Part shown: in pieces, positions 36,141 to 44,534 of the stretch
Layout of the letters: each line of letters begins with the position of its first letter
Position numbering within the stretch: the stretch's first letter is position 1
DNA from: Cohnella terricola
GTDB taxonomy: Bacteria; Bacillota; Bacilli; Paenibacillales; Paenibacillaceae
Assembly (NCBI RefSeq): GCF_007786475.1
Contig: NZ_VNJJ01000007.1
Location: forward strand, 1 to 63,942
Reading direction: 5' to 3'
DNA: 63,942 nt
The notes under the pieces: generated by a model
Seen by the model: only the letters and a program-made list of their open reading frames with translations
The model's database searches: none
What the model was told of the DNA's origin: nothing
Program-made: the position numbers and the translations under genes

Positions 36141-37373
36141 TTAATAAGCCCAGTTTCCTTTGCGGAAAACCGGTTCGCAGGTGCCGTCTGGAAGCTCGCC
36201 GTCTATATCGAGATCGGCGCAACCGATCATAAAATCGACGTGCGTCAAGCTGACGTTCGCCCCCCGCTCCAGCAGCTCGTCGGGGGAAAGCTTCGTGCCG
36301 CCCTCCAGATTAACGGGATATGCACTGCCCAGCGCGAAGTGGCATGAGGCGTTCTCGTCGATTCCCGTATTGTAGAAAACCCTGTTCATGTTGGAGATCG
36401 GCGAGTCGTGCGGGACCAAAGCGATCTCCCCGAGATAAGACGCGCCTTCGTCCGTGTCCAGCAAGGAGGCGAGATGTTCACCGCCCGATTCCGCGTCGTA
36501 GGAAACCACTTTACCGTCCTTGAACGTAAAAGTTATCCCCTCGACGAGCCTGCCGTTCAAGTTGAGAGGCAGAGTGCTCTTCACCGTCCCGTTTACGCCC
36601 AAACGATGCGGCATCGTATAGACTTCTTCGGTCGGCATATTCGCGACAAAGTAGACGCCTTTCTCGTTCTCTCCACCACCGCCGCGCCATATATGCCCCT
36701 CGGGAAGCTCCACGCGGATATCCGTTCCGGGAGCTCGGTAGCGGAGGCTTTTGTAACACTTATCGTTGAGGAGATCCTGCCTCGTCTTTAATTGCCAAAT
36801 GTGCTCCTGCCACGCGGCGACCGGATCGTCCGCATATACGCGAACCATATGGAAAATCGCCTCCCACATCGCATCGACCCGCTCCTCCTCCCGAAGGTCG
36901 GCGAACACTTTGTTCGCCCATGCGCGAGTCGGCGCTTTGATCAGCGACCAGCTGATTTTGCTATTCCTCGTATACTTTGAATATTCTTTATTCGCGACGG
37001 CCGCGGCTTTGACCGCTCGCGATACTTTGCCCGAGTCGATTCCTTGGTACAGATCGGGGTTAGGCACTTTAATATGCAAGATCGCTCCGCCCTCTTCGGC
37101 AAACTTCACCATGCTGTCAGCTTGCCACTGCGGGTAATAATCGAAGGAATCGTCCGATCCTTTCTCGAACCGAGCCCGAGTAACCGCATCGTCCCCCCAT
37201 TCCACCAGGACGTATTTGGCTCCCGCTTCGTAGGCTTTCGCCACGATGGCTCGCGTTAACTCGGCAGTCTCGATCGGGGCATGCACGATAAGCACTTGCC
37301 CGGCCTGGATGTTCACTCCGACCCGGATAACCAGTTCGGCATATTTGTTGAGAAGGACTTCGAAATTTTTCAT
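36141..37373 (-). CDS. Aminopeptidase, M29 (thermophilic) family
   Basis: 410 residues, full length for AmpS/PepS/aminopeptidase T. Typical N terminus (LLNKYAELVIRVGVNIQAGQ), FTFKDGKVVSYDAESG and metal-ligand regions GEIALVPHDSPIS, ENASCHFALGSAYP and LTHVDFMIG. A two-metal cytoplasmic exopeptidase that removes N-terminal residues from peptides. AAAGGAG precedes the ATG. Monocistronic. Confidence 0.93.
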   Translation of the reverse strand: MKNFEVLLNKYAELVIRVGVNIQAGQVLIVHAPIETAELTRAIVAKAYEAGAKYVLVEWGDDAVTRARFEKGSDDSFDYYPQWQADSMVKFAEEGGAILHIKVPNPDLYQGIDSGKVSRAVKAAAVANKEYSKYTRNSKISWSLIKAPTRAWANKVFADLREEERVDAMWEAIFHMVRVYADDPVAAWQEHIWQLKTRQDLLNDKCYKSLRYRAPGTDIRVELPEGHIWRGGGGENEKGVYFVANMPTEEVYTMPHRLGVNGTVKSTLPLNLNGRLVEGITFTFKDGKVVSYDAESGGEHLASLLDTDEGASYLGEIALVPHDSPISNMNRVFYNTGIDENASCHFALGSAYPVNLEGGTKLSPDELLERGANVSLTHVDFMIGCADLDIDGELPDGTCEPVFRKGNWAY

Positions 37374-37542
37374 TTTTTAGGGCTCCTTTAGTTTAGATGC
37401 GGAACGCTTATCGTCTATTGTACCAAATCGGAAAATCTTGCCGCTCCCCCTCTTATATTGCCCCATTTGTCCCCCGCACGTGGTAATATTAACTAGTTCG
37501 CAATTCGACAAATTCCAACAACTAGAAAAAGGAGTGCCACCC

Positions 37543-38748
37543 TTGCTTAAAAAATGGATTTTATCCGCGTTTGCTTTTATTTTGATTTTTACATTAGTTG
37601 CGCCGCCAGCCAACGCCGCGTTTTCCGATGTCAATACCAAAGAATTTAGCTGGGCACGCACGGCGATTGATTTCATGGTCAAACGTAAAGTCATCGAAGG
37701 TTACAAAGACGGCACCTTTAAGCCTGGCAAATCGGTAACCAAGGCGGATGTAACCGTCATGATCTATCGCTTATTTCCGGAGTTAAGGGCATCCAAGCCG
37801 AAAAGCATTCCGGGCGTTCCTAAAACACACTGGGCAAGCAAACCATTTTCAGAGGTATACGGCGCAATCGATCCGATCTATGCAGCCGACAAGCAAAATT
37901 GGAACAAGGAAACCTATTCGTATTCGCCGGACAAGGTAATGACGAGATGGGAATTGATGATGGTTCTGGATGCTTTATTCAGCGATCTATATCTGTATAT
38001 GGATGAACCAAGCAACAAATCGATCATGCAGACGCTGGCAAAGGCAAAGGATATTAAAAAGAAGGTGCTGCTGAACGAGAAGCAATATGATACTTGGTGG
38101 AAAACGGCGTCCACGATGTCTCCGATCGTCGGCGTAGACAAAAATAACAAATCCGGTATTCAAATCTCGTCGGATATTGAATATATGAAAGCTGAAGCAC
38201 TATATAGATTTAATAAGCTTGGACTTATGGTTATCGATAAGCAGGGCAATTTCTATCCTTCGCGGGTTGTCACGCGTGCAGAAATCTCATCTATTCTGTA
38301 CCGGCTCTATAACATCTATCAAAAAGCTCCGCTTCGGGAACCTCAGATAGATTTGGCTGATATACTTCCAAGGGATGGGCTTGCTGTGCACTACGTCTAT
38401 CCTGATTCTGCAACCGGGGTCGATGTCGACTTGTATAAAAATAAAAAAGGCAATAAAACTTTCTATGCCGCATTCGATCCTAATAACGGACAAAAGGCCA
38501 AGTCCGTTATTATAAGCCTTAGATCCGAACAAGTGCTGGATTTGAATATAACAGTCGATGGCGTAACGACGAAGTACACGTACGAACAGTTAACCGATGA
38601 GGCCCATCCGGTAGCCTTTCCGCCTGGGGATAAATGGTATTTGAAATTTACGATTGAATACAAGGCAAGGTATCCGGAACAGTTGACTAAAAACGGCGAT
38701 AACGATGTTATCATATGGGTCGGCGGAAAATATGTAGGCGGTTATTAA
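37543..38748 (+). CDS. SLH-domain secreted protein, 401 aa
   Basis: TTG start with AAAGGAG eight bases upstream gives a clean signal peptide (LKKWILSAFAFILIFTLVAP then PANAAFSD). SLH-like units follow directly after it (FSDVNTKEFSWARTAIDFMV, VIEGYKDGTFKPGKSVTKAD), with further degenerate SLH-like segments to about residue 265 (FYPSRVVTRAEISSILYRLY). The C-terminal 120 residues form an unrecognised beta-rich domain. SLH domains at the N terminus imply wall attachment with the C-terminal domain displayed. The frame is open 35 codons further upstream without a signal peptide. Confidence 0.87.
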   Translation: MLKKWILSAFAFILIFTLVAPPANAAFSDVNTKEFSWARTAIDFMVKRKVIEGYKDGTFKPGKSVTKADVTVMIYRLFPELRASKPKSIPGVPKTHWASKPFSEVYGAIDPIYAADKQNWNKETYSYSPDKVMTRWELMMVLDALFSDLYLYMDEPSNKSIMQTLAKAKDIKKKVLLNEKQYDTWWKTASTMSPIVGVDKNNKSGIQISSDIEYMKAEALYRFNKLGLMVIDKQGNFYPSRVVTRAEISSILYRLYNIYQKAPLREPQIDLADILPRDGLAVHYVYPDSATGVDVDLYKNKKGNKTFYAAFDPNNGQKAKSVIISLRSEQVLDLNITVDGVTTKYTYEQLTDEAHPVAFPPGDKWYLKFTIEYKARYPEQLTKNGDNDVIIWVGGKYVGGY

Positions 38749-38760
38749 GAAAGAAATTCA

Positions 38761-38812
38761 AAAGGCAAATACCTAAAGGTCACATGGCGTGATCTAGGTA
38801 TTTGCCTTTTTC
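38761..38812. terminator. Bidirectional terminator
   Basis: AAAGGCAAATACCTA / TAGGTATTTGCCTTTTT arms around a 17-20-base loop, between the convergent SLH and prolyl-hydroxylase genes; A and T runs allow use in both directions. Confidence 0.88.
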
Positions 38813-38819
38813 AACAATT

Positions 38820-39443
38820 TCAAGTCGGTTGCCTGTGCATCCATTGCGTAGCTACCCATTTCTCGCCTCTGATAACAGGCCCGCCGCTATGCAACGTTAG
38901 TTCATTTATTTGCGGGTCATTATAGAAGTATTCGAAGTATACGGCGGAACCTTTTGTCGGTTTAACGGCAATCCCTAAGCGAGGAAACGTGGTTTCCCCT
39001 CCTTCTTCTACATCGTTCAAGTACAGGATTAACGTGCTTATTCGATTATTTTGACTAGAAGGGTGATGGGGACCAAAGTAATCGTGATGCGGCTTAAACT
39101 CTTGTCCGGGCTCGTAATGCAAAACTTGTAACCCTTCATTATGGGAACGGGGCACATGCATCAGACTCGCTATGCGATTCTCAATCGCAGCAATGAACGG
39201 GTTTTCGTTTTCGTCAAAAAACATGCTGCTGCTCGTGCGTATTTGGCTGACCTCTTTGTTTGCTAATTTCGATCTCGTCAAACGAGACGAAGCCGACTCG
39301 ATTAGGGCCTGGCATTCATCATCGCTTAATACATGATCGAACTTCATAATCAAAGGCGCATCATTCAAAACAAGGGCCGTAATGATGCGATCATCGATAG
39401 GATAAGAAAGTTGAATAGGTAAAATAGAAATTTCCGAAATCAT
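38820..39443 (-). CDS. 2-oxoglutarate/Fe(II) dioxygenase, prolyl 4-hydroxylase-like
   Basis: 207 residues with the iron-binding HxD...H set (HHDYFGPHHPSS; LHSGGPVIRGEKW) and the 2-oxoglutarate-binding Lys in GEKWVATQWMH. The fold region (TLILYLNDVEEGGETTFPRL) is that of P4Hc domains; the enzyme hydroxylates peptidyl or free proline using O2 and 2-oxoglutarate. Protein target unknown; bacterial relatives include an EF-Tu hydroxylase. ATG chosen has GGAGG nine bases upstream; a GTG five codons earlier overlaps that site. Confidence 0.9.
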   Translation of the reverse strand: MISEISILPIQLSYPIDDRIITALVLNDAPLIMKFDHVLSDDECQALIESASSRLTRSKLANKEVSQIRTSSSMFFDENENPFIAAIENRIASLMHVPRSHNEGLQVLHYEPGQEFKPHHDYFGPHHPSSQNNRISTLILYLNDVEEGGETTFPRLGIAVKPTKGSAVYFEYFYNDPQINELTLHSGGPVIRGEKWVATQWMHRQPT

Positions 39444-39570
39444 AGAGTCGGCCTCCACTATTCGAATACAAATAATTCCACTAAATACCTATATGATAAA
39501 AAATTAGTTCAAATGAATACATGCAATTTTATACATAATGTTTATACAATTTGCATTCTCCTCGACTACA

Positions 39571-39621
39571 AACCTAAAAGGCATGAGTCCGGTAAAGTAC
39601 CGAACTCACGCCTTTTAGGTT
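39571..39621 (-). terminator. Terminator of the FMN-reductase operon
   Basis: Long imperfect hairpin with AACCTAAAAGGC / GCCTTTTAGGTT ends and an inner CGGTA/TACCG stem, about 35 bases after the reductase stop. Confidence 0.7.
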
Positions 39622-39654
39622 GCCTACTTATGGGCTATGATTTTATCATGCAAT

Positions 39655-40197
39655 TTATCTCAATGTTTTCAGAGCGCCGCCCCAGGCGATTACTTGGTCG
39701 AGCATGGCATTGACGTTGTTAAGGTGCAACTCGTTCGGTTTGAAAACCGTGCCGTTCTCGAAGTCCGTAAACAAGGAAAGCGTCGGATGCACACGCACGT
39801 CCGCAATCAGCAATTCGCCCATGATCCCCCGCAGATGTTCAGCAGCACGAGCCCCGCCTGTCGATCCGTAGCTTACGATTCCTCCCGATTTGTTGTTCCA
39901 TGCTTCCCGGGCAAAGTCGAGCGCATTCTTTAATGCACCCGTAATGCTGTGATTGTATTCTTGTACGATAAATACGAAACCATCTAAACTTGCAAGCTTT
40001 CCATTCCAGGCTGCAATCCCCGGTTCCGTGCCGTCGGTTGTGCCCAAGAACGGCAACTTATAATCGGCGATATCCACGATCTCATAATTGGCATCCCCAC
40101 GTTTGTCCGCGATCCCCTTTACCCAATCTCCTACTTGCGGACTTACGCGTCCTTCGCGTGTGCTTCCTAAAATAATCCCGATATTAAGCTTTGTCAT
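39655..40197 (-). CDS. NADPH-dependent FMN reductase (azoreductase/quinone reductase type)
   Basis: 180 residues, flavodoxin-like. FMN phosphate loop GIILGSTREGRVSPQVGDWV, the family motif VQEYNHSITGALKNALDFA and YGSTGGARAAEHLRG. Such enzymes reduce quinones, azo dyes or FMN with NADPH. AAGGAGG lies eight bases before the ATG. It is the second gene after the dioxygenase, 100 bases downstream, and is likely controlled by the same divergent repressor as part of an electrophile-stress response. Confidence 0.9.
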   Translation of the reverse strand: MTKLNIGIILGSTREGRVSPQVGDWVKGIADKRGDANYEIVDIADYKLPFLGTTDGTEPGIAAWNGKLASLDGFVFIVQEYNHSITGALKNALDFAREAWNNKSGGIVSYGSTGGARAAEHLRGIMGELLIADVRVHPTLSLFTDFENGTVFKPNELHLNNVNAMLDQVIAWGGALKTLR

Positions 40198-40297
40198 TGT
40201 ATGTTCCTCCTTGGTTGTTTTTCCAAACCATTTATCCCATAATGCCATGTTTTCGCACCGCCTATATATTGCCCTTATTTGCTCGTTTCTTGCGTGG

Positions 40298-41146
40298 TTA
40301 CACCAATAATCGAATTCGATTTCCCGACGGATCGGCAACTAGGAATTCTTCGCCATCTTCCGTTACGAAAGCACCGATCCGATTTAAATTCGCAACGGCT
40401 TTCGCTCTGGCCTCGTCGTCCGGATAAACGATAGTATACGATTTAAGGCCAACGCTGTTTTCAGGTGGTTGGGGCGCGCCAACCCCGTTCCATGTATTAA
40501 AACCGATATGATGATGATACTTACCGTCGGCGAAGAACAGCGCTTGCCCACCGAAGCGTAAAACAAGCTCAAATCCAAGTCCCTCAAGATAGAATTGTTT
40601 GGCTTGGTTCAGATCGGAAACGTGCAAATGGATATGCCCCATCACGGTATCGGAAGGCAAACCGTTCCAAGTCCGTTCTTTAACGCCTGCAAGAAGGTCT
40701 CTAAAGTCCAATGGATCCGTAGCCATCGCGATTTCGTTATTGTCCCATGACCACTCCGAAGGATCGCGATCCCGATATACTTCAATCCCGTTTCCATCCG
40801 GGTCCGACAAGTACAGCGCCTCGCTTACCAAATGGTTGGCCGAACCGATCGGGATGTTCCGTTCGGAAAGATGCACGACAAACTGCGCAAGATCGGAGCG
40901 CGAAGGGAGAAGCAACGCAAAATGATACAATCCGGTCGTTCTTCCTTGCTTGGCTACAACGTCGTCCGGCTGTTCAATCGTTAACAGGACGGTCTTTCCA
41001 TCGGCCGTTAACTCAGCAAATTTCTCAGTTTGGCTTAATACCCGAAAACCGATAATCTTTTGGTAATATTCCAAAGAACGGTTCAAGTCCGTTACCTTGA
41101 GATTTACTTGACCAACGTATGTGATTGGCTTGCGATGAAAATTCAT
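40298..41146 (-). CDS. VOC-family ring-cleavage dioxygenase, CatE-like
   Basis: 282 residues, two tandem VOC units (VGQVNLKVTDLNRSLEYYQK at the start; MGHIHLHVSDLNQAKQFYLE midway). Candidate metal ligands: His in GLYHFALLLPSR, Glu in GNGIEVYRDRDP, His in MGHIHLHVSD and HHHIGFNTW. The length and layout fit CatE-type catechol 2,3-dioxygenases, which in Bacillus subtilis are induced by catechol and quinones through YodB/CatR. AAGGAGG seven bases before the ATG. Divergent from the HxlR-type regulator. Confidence 0.85.
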   Translation of the reverse strand: MNFHRKPITYVGQVNLKVTDLNRSLEYYQKIIGFRVLSQTEKFAELTADGKTVLLTIEQPDDVVAKQGRTTGLYHFALLLPSRSDLAQFVVHLSERNIPIGSANHLVSEALYLSDPDGNGIEVYRDRDPSEWSWDNNEIAMATDPLDFRDLLAGVKERTWNGLPSDTVMGHIHLHVSDLNQAKQFYLEGLGFELVLRFGGQALFFADGKYHHHIGFNTWNGVGAPQPPENSVGLKSYTIVYPDDEARAKAVANLNRIGAFVTEDGEEFLVADPSGNRIRLLV

Positions 41147-41265
41147 TTTCTACCTCCTTAACAGGACTGCACCGATATCGCTCGCTTTTACGATTTCCAT
41201 ATCACGACCTTGCTATCATGATTATTCACTAACCACCAGCCAGTCTCTGTATGTTATACAGTTAG

Positions 41266-41282
41266 TTACTTTATGTAAGTAA
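41266..41282. promoter_or_regulatory. Candidate YodB/CatR-type operator
   Basis: Perfect inverted repeat TTACTT-TATGT-AAGTAA in the divergent promoter region between the dioxygenase and the regulator. Its size and sequence resemble the operator type described for Bacillus YodB/CatR repressors; the exact consensus is recalled, not checked. Confidence 0.6.
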
Positions 41283-41391
41283 TTTTATTACACATAACCA
41301 CCGTTAGTCAATATAGTTACGAATAAAAAGTAATTAGATATTTTATATGAAGTATTGTAAGATAATAGAACGAGGCTAAGGAGGGATTCGA

Positions 41392-41709
41392 TTGCATACA
41401 TGGATTTGTCCCAGTTTTGAAAAAGCCATGCGTTTATTAGCCCAACGATGGACAGGGATGATCATTTATCAGTTGTTGTCCGGTCCGCAGCGTTTTTGCC
41501 ATATGGAATCGGCCCTCGGCATAAGCGGCAAAGTCCTTTCGGATAGGTTAAAGGATTTAGAAAACGAGGGGATCGTCAAGCGGACGATCTACCCGGAAAC
41601 GCCCGTTCGAATCGAATATTCATTGACGGATAAGGGTTTAGCTTTCGAACCTATCATGAGGGAAGTCGAACGATGGTCGCAAACCTGGCTGCCCAGCGCC
41701 TCCCCGTAA
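41392..41709 (+). CDS. HxlR/DUF24-family redox repressor, YodB/CatR-like
   Basis: 105 residues, winged helix (ISGKVLSDRLKDLENEGIVKR). The N terminus MHTWICPSFEKAMRLLAQRW carries a Cys-Pro at the position of the redox-sensing Cys6 of YodB. Family members are inactivated by thiol-(S)-alkylation or disulfide formation when quinones or diamide enter the cell. A second Cys (GPQRFCHMES) is present; there is none near the C terminus, unlike YodB. TTG start with AAGGAGG seven bases upstream. It probably represses the divergent dioxygenase/reductase genes and itself. Confidence 0.9.
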   Translation: MHTWICPSFEKAMRLLAQRWTGMIIYQLLSGPQRFCHMESALGISGKVLSDRLKDLENEGIVKRTIYPETPVRIEYSLTDKGLAFEPIMREVERWSQTWLPSASP

Positions 41710-41724
41710 ATTCTCCTCCAACGC

Positions 41725-41752
41725 AAAAAAGCCGACCTCGGGTCGGCTTTTC
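41725..41752. terminator. Terminator of the redox regulator
   Basis: AAAAGCCGACC / GGTCGGCTTTT hairpin with a three-base loop, 15 bases after the stop codon. Confidence 0.9.
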
Positions 41753-41778
41753 TGTGTTGCTGATGGGAGCCACCGGGA

Positions 41779-41967
41779 AGCTAGCGGAAATGACAGCTCT
41801 TATTTGTCCGATCAGCCATCAATGTGAATTCTAGCGGAAATGATAGCCGTTAATCGCTCGATAACGGATGGTTTCATGCTATGCGAGGCACAATAAGGTC
41901 TCTGACTTCCGCTAGATTCTGTAATACGTTGATTTCGATGAAATAACGTCGCTGATTTCCGTTACGA
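41779..41967. repeat. Dispersed four-part palindromic element, copy B
   Basis: Same order as copy A: direct sub-units at 41781 (CTAGCGGAAATGACAGCTCT) and 41831 (CTAGCGGAAATGATAGCCGT), inverted ones ending near 41915 and 41965. The inner 3' half is almost identical to copy A (CACAATAAGGTCTCTGACTT and GTAATACGTTGATTTC). It lies between convergent genes. Confidence 0.92.
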
Positions 41968-41990
41968 TGAACGACAGAAAATGTATTTGC

Positions 41991-42743
41991 TTATGCCTCA
42001 ATCACGGAAATGCCAGCAGACTGGCAAGCCTCCTTTAGCTCGTTTTCGGGCAACCGGTCGGTGATCAGCCTGTGAACTTGGCCCAAACGCGCGAAGGAAA
42101 ATAATTCTTTAGCCCCGAATTTCGTATGGTCGATCACGATATTCACTTCGGCCGCCTTTGAAATCGCCAGTTTCTTGATTTCCGTCTCATGGGCGTTGGA
42201 GTTGCTAAAACCGTGCGAAGCGGTAAGCCCCGTTGCGCCAAGAAACACGCGGTCGAACGCCAGCGAAGCGATCGTCGAAGCCGCGATCGGACCGATGAGC
42301 GTTGCCGTCGCCTCCATCGCCATCCCCCCGGCGACGATCGTCGGTATTTTTTTGTCCAGCAGCTCGTGGGCGACGTTTAAGGCGTTCGTAACGACCGTGA
42401 TATCCATTCTAGGCTTAATCGATCTGGCAATTTCAAATGTCGTTGTGCCGCCGTCGATGAAGATGGAGTCGCCAGGCTGGATCAACGATGCCGCCTTGCG
42501 CCCGATCTTGATTTTCTCCTCCACCTGAATGCCGGTACGCACCTTCAATGCCACGTCTTTCCCGATAAAGATCGCTCCGCCGAACGTCCGACGGGCGAAG
42601 CCCGCTTGCTCGAGCTTCTCGAGATCCCGGCGAATGGTCATTTCCGTGACGTCGAACAGCAGCTTCAACTCGTTGATTTTGATTTCGCCTTCCGATTCCA
42701 GCCGTTCGACGATCTTCTGCTGGCGTTCGTTAAGTTCGTGCAA
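41991..42743 (-). CDS. DeoR-family repressor of the sugar operon
   Basis: 250 residues: N-terminal winged helix (ERQQKIVERLESEGEIKINE, VTEMTIRRDLEKLEQAGFAR) and a DeoR sensor domain of the ISOCOT type (GDSIFIDGGTTTFEIARSI, VVTNALNVAHEL, DHTKFG). Such regulators release DNA on binding a phosphorylated sugar. Last gene of the five-gene sugar operon, 27 bases after the isomerase, so it forms a feedback loop. TTG start with AAGGAG about 11 bases upstream. Confidence 0.92.
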   Translation of the reverse strand: MHELNERQQKIVERLESEGEIKINELKLLFDVTEMTIRRDLEKLEQAGFARRTFGGAIFIGKDVALKVRTGIQVEEKIKIGRKAASLIQPGDSIFIDGGTTTFEIARSIKPRMDITVVTNALNVAHELLDKKIPTIVAGGMAMEATATLIGPIAASTIASLAFDRVFLGATGLTASHGFSNSNAHETEIKKLAISKAAEVNIVIDHTKFGAKELFSFARLGQVHRLITDRLPENELKEACQSAGISVIEA

Positions 42744-42770
42744 AGTAAATCCAACTCCTTACTTCATGGG

Positions 42771-43316
42771 CTACTCTTCTTCGATAACCGGCATCCGTTC
42801 GATGCGCGGATCGGTGAAAATATCGTATTCGTCCCGGCTTGTGCTCGAGAACTCCGACACGATCGCCCCTTCATCGCCCGCTTGGAACCAGTGGAGCGTT
42901 CCCGGCTCGATCGTATATTGCTGTCCCGGCTCCAATACGATTTCATGATTTACGGTATAGTAAGCTTCGCTTCCCGCCGGAACGACGGCTTGAATGCCGT
43001 CCGTCGATCTCCCGTTCACGTAGAGGAACACTTTACCCGCGCGGCAACGGAACGTCTCCGTCTTGCCGGGATCGTCTCCGACCGGAGGATGAAGGTGCTC
43101 CGGGCAAGATTGCCTCGGGAACAGGACAAGTTCCTTCGCGCAATAGCGCGAGCTGTTCACGTACGTGATCAGCTCTAGACCTTGCCGTTCAAGATCGTTC
43201 AAGCCGAAGCCGGCGACTTCGATCTTGTCTGCCTCTTCGGCGGTCAGGACGATCCCCGCCTTCGCGAACATCTCTTCCGTACGCTGCTTTGCACTCTCGT
43301 ATTCGCTTCGTTTCAT
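42771..43316 (-). CDS. Cupin sugar isomerase, D-lyxose isomerase-like (DUF1498)
   Basis: 181 residues, single cupin. Metal ligands visible in ELVLFPRQSCPEHLHPP (two His), KTETFRCRAGKVFLYV (Glu) and EPGTLHWFQAGDEG (His). The family isomerises aldoses and ketoses, classically D-lyxose/D-xylulose or D-mannose/D-fructose. In this operon it would feed a ketose to the PfkB kinase; the true substrate is unknown. GGGGGAG eight bases upstream; ATG overlaps the kinase stop as ATGA. Confidence 0.85.
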   Translation of the reverse strand: MKRSEYESAKQRTEEMFAKAGIVLTAEEADKIEVAGFGLNDLERQGLELITYVNSSRYCAKELVLFPRQSCPEHLHPPVGDDPGKTETFRCRAGKVFLYVNGRSTDGIQAVVPAGSEAYYTVNHEIVLEPGQQYTIEPGTLHWFQAGDEGAIVSEFSSTSRDEYDIFTDPRIERMPVIEEE

Positions 43317-44530
43317 GTCCTGTTCTCCCCCTTCGCATCGTTCGGTCCGCTCCAGACGACTGCACCTTCCCGCGGATTCTCTTCGAACCCGCTTAACAAG
43401 TCGCCGGTGCCGTGCTGTCGCCATCCCGCAGCGACCCGTTCGCGCAGCGCTTCCCATGGCACGATGCCGCTGACCGAATCCGGCCTTTCTACGTTGCAAG
43501 CGCCCGTTCCTACCGCGCCGATCATCGTTTCCTCCGGCGACAGCCCCTGGGCGAAGCCCGCGAGAAATCCCGCGATCGTGCAATCTCCCGCGCCGGTCGT
43601 CCCCGCGACAGACACTTTAAAGCACGGAGCATACAGTTCCCTACCTGCCCATTCATTCTGAAGTCCGGGCGCGTATCGACCGGCCTCGGCCAATCGGACT
43701 TCGTCGCTTGTCGTGCGCAAGTATAACCCGTACTCTCCAAGCTTGAGCGCGACAACGGCCGCGCCCATGCCAATCAGTTCATCGGTAAGCTCGCTTAACA
43801 ATTCAGCATTCATATAAGCGCTTAGCTCGTTACTCGAAAGTGTATCATATTGCTCCCTGCGAAGCATAAACATGATTTCCTCGATGCTCGGCAGGAACAA
43901 GTCCACGGATGGCAATACGCGCTTCAAAATATTCCGCCAATCCGCCCGGCCCGCGTCCGAGGCGGGGTCCGGCCTTGCCAGATCGAGCGAAGTCGTCGCG
44001 CCCGCCCTTTTCGCCCGTTGCATCAGCAAGGCCAACTCCGTCCCGTCGTCTTCGTACATACGGCGCATGAGCGGCGGATAACCAAAATGAAATAGACCGA
44101 CTTGCCGCAGCGCCTCGTCGGAGACGTCGTCCGATGCGAACGTATCGTTCGCGCCCGTGCAGTGCAGGAACATCCGATCGATCCCCGGCGGATTGATCAC
44201 GACGGAGTATGAGCTCGCTTCTCCCGGGGAGACGATCATCCCTTCCGCCAAGGAAGGATCGTGCTGCCGCAAAATGCCGAGAATCGTCTGACCGAACCAG
44301 TCGTCCCCGATTTTGCCCATCAACCGGGCCGGTATGCCGAGGCGGAACAGCGCGAGCCCGGTATTAGCGACTGCACCGCCGGTCGCGAGCACGGCCGGGC
44401 CGATATCGATCAACTTGCCCGGGACAAATACGTCTTGCAGCGATTCGTGCGTACCGCGCATGGCGGGGATAACGTCCAAGCATATGTGTCCGGCTACCGC
44501 TACCGGATAGGGCAGGTTCCAGGTGGTCAC
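43313..44530 (-). CDS. PfkB-family sugar kinase, unusual length
   Basis: 405 residues, roughly 80-100 longer than a typical ribokinase-fold kinase. N-terminal VAVAGHICLDVIPAM, ATGGAVANTGLALFRLG, and C-terminal catalytic AGTTGAGDCTIAGFLAGF with the anion hole and Asp base. Extra length lies mainly in the middle (LADLARP-like region and a helical EEIMFMLRREQYD insert) and in a C-terminal tail after VERPDSVSGI. It would phosphorylate the ketose or keto-sugar made by the isomerase or dehydrogenase. GTG start with GGAGG eight bases upstream, within the dehydrogenase end. Confidence 0.9.
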   Translation of the reverse strand: MTTWNLPYPVAVAGHICLDVIPAMRGTHESLQDVFVPGKLIDIGPAVLATGGAVANTGLALFRLGIPARLMGKIGDDWFGQTILGILRQHDPSLAEGMIVSPGEASSYSVVINPPGIDRMFLHCTGANDTFASDDVSDEALRQVGLFHFGYPPLMRRMYEDDGTELALLMQRAKRAGATTSLDLARPDPASDAGRADWRNILKRVLPSVDLFLPSIEEIMFMLRREQYDTLSSNELSAYMNAELLSELTDELIGMGAAVVALKLGEYGLYLRTTSDEVRLAEAGRYAPGLQNEWAGRELYAPCFKVSVAGTTGAGDCTIAGFLAGFAQGLSPEETMIGAVGTGACNVERPDSVSGIVPWEALRERVAAGWRQHGTGDLLSGFEENPREGAVVWSGPNDAKGENRT

Positions 44531-44534
44531 GGCC

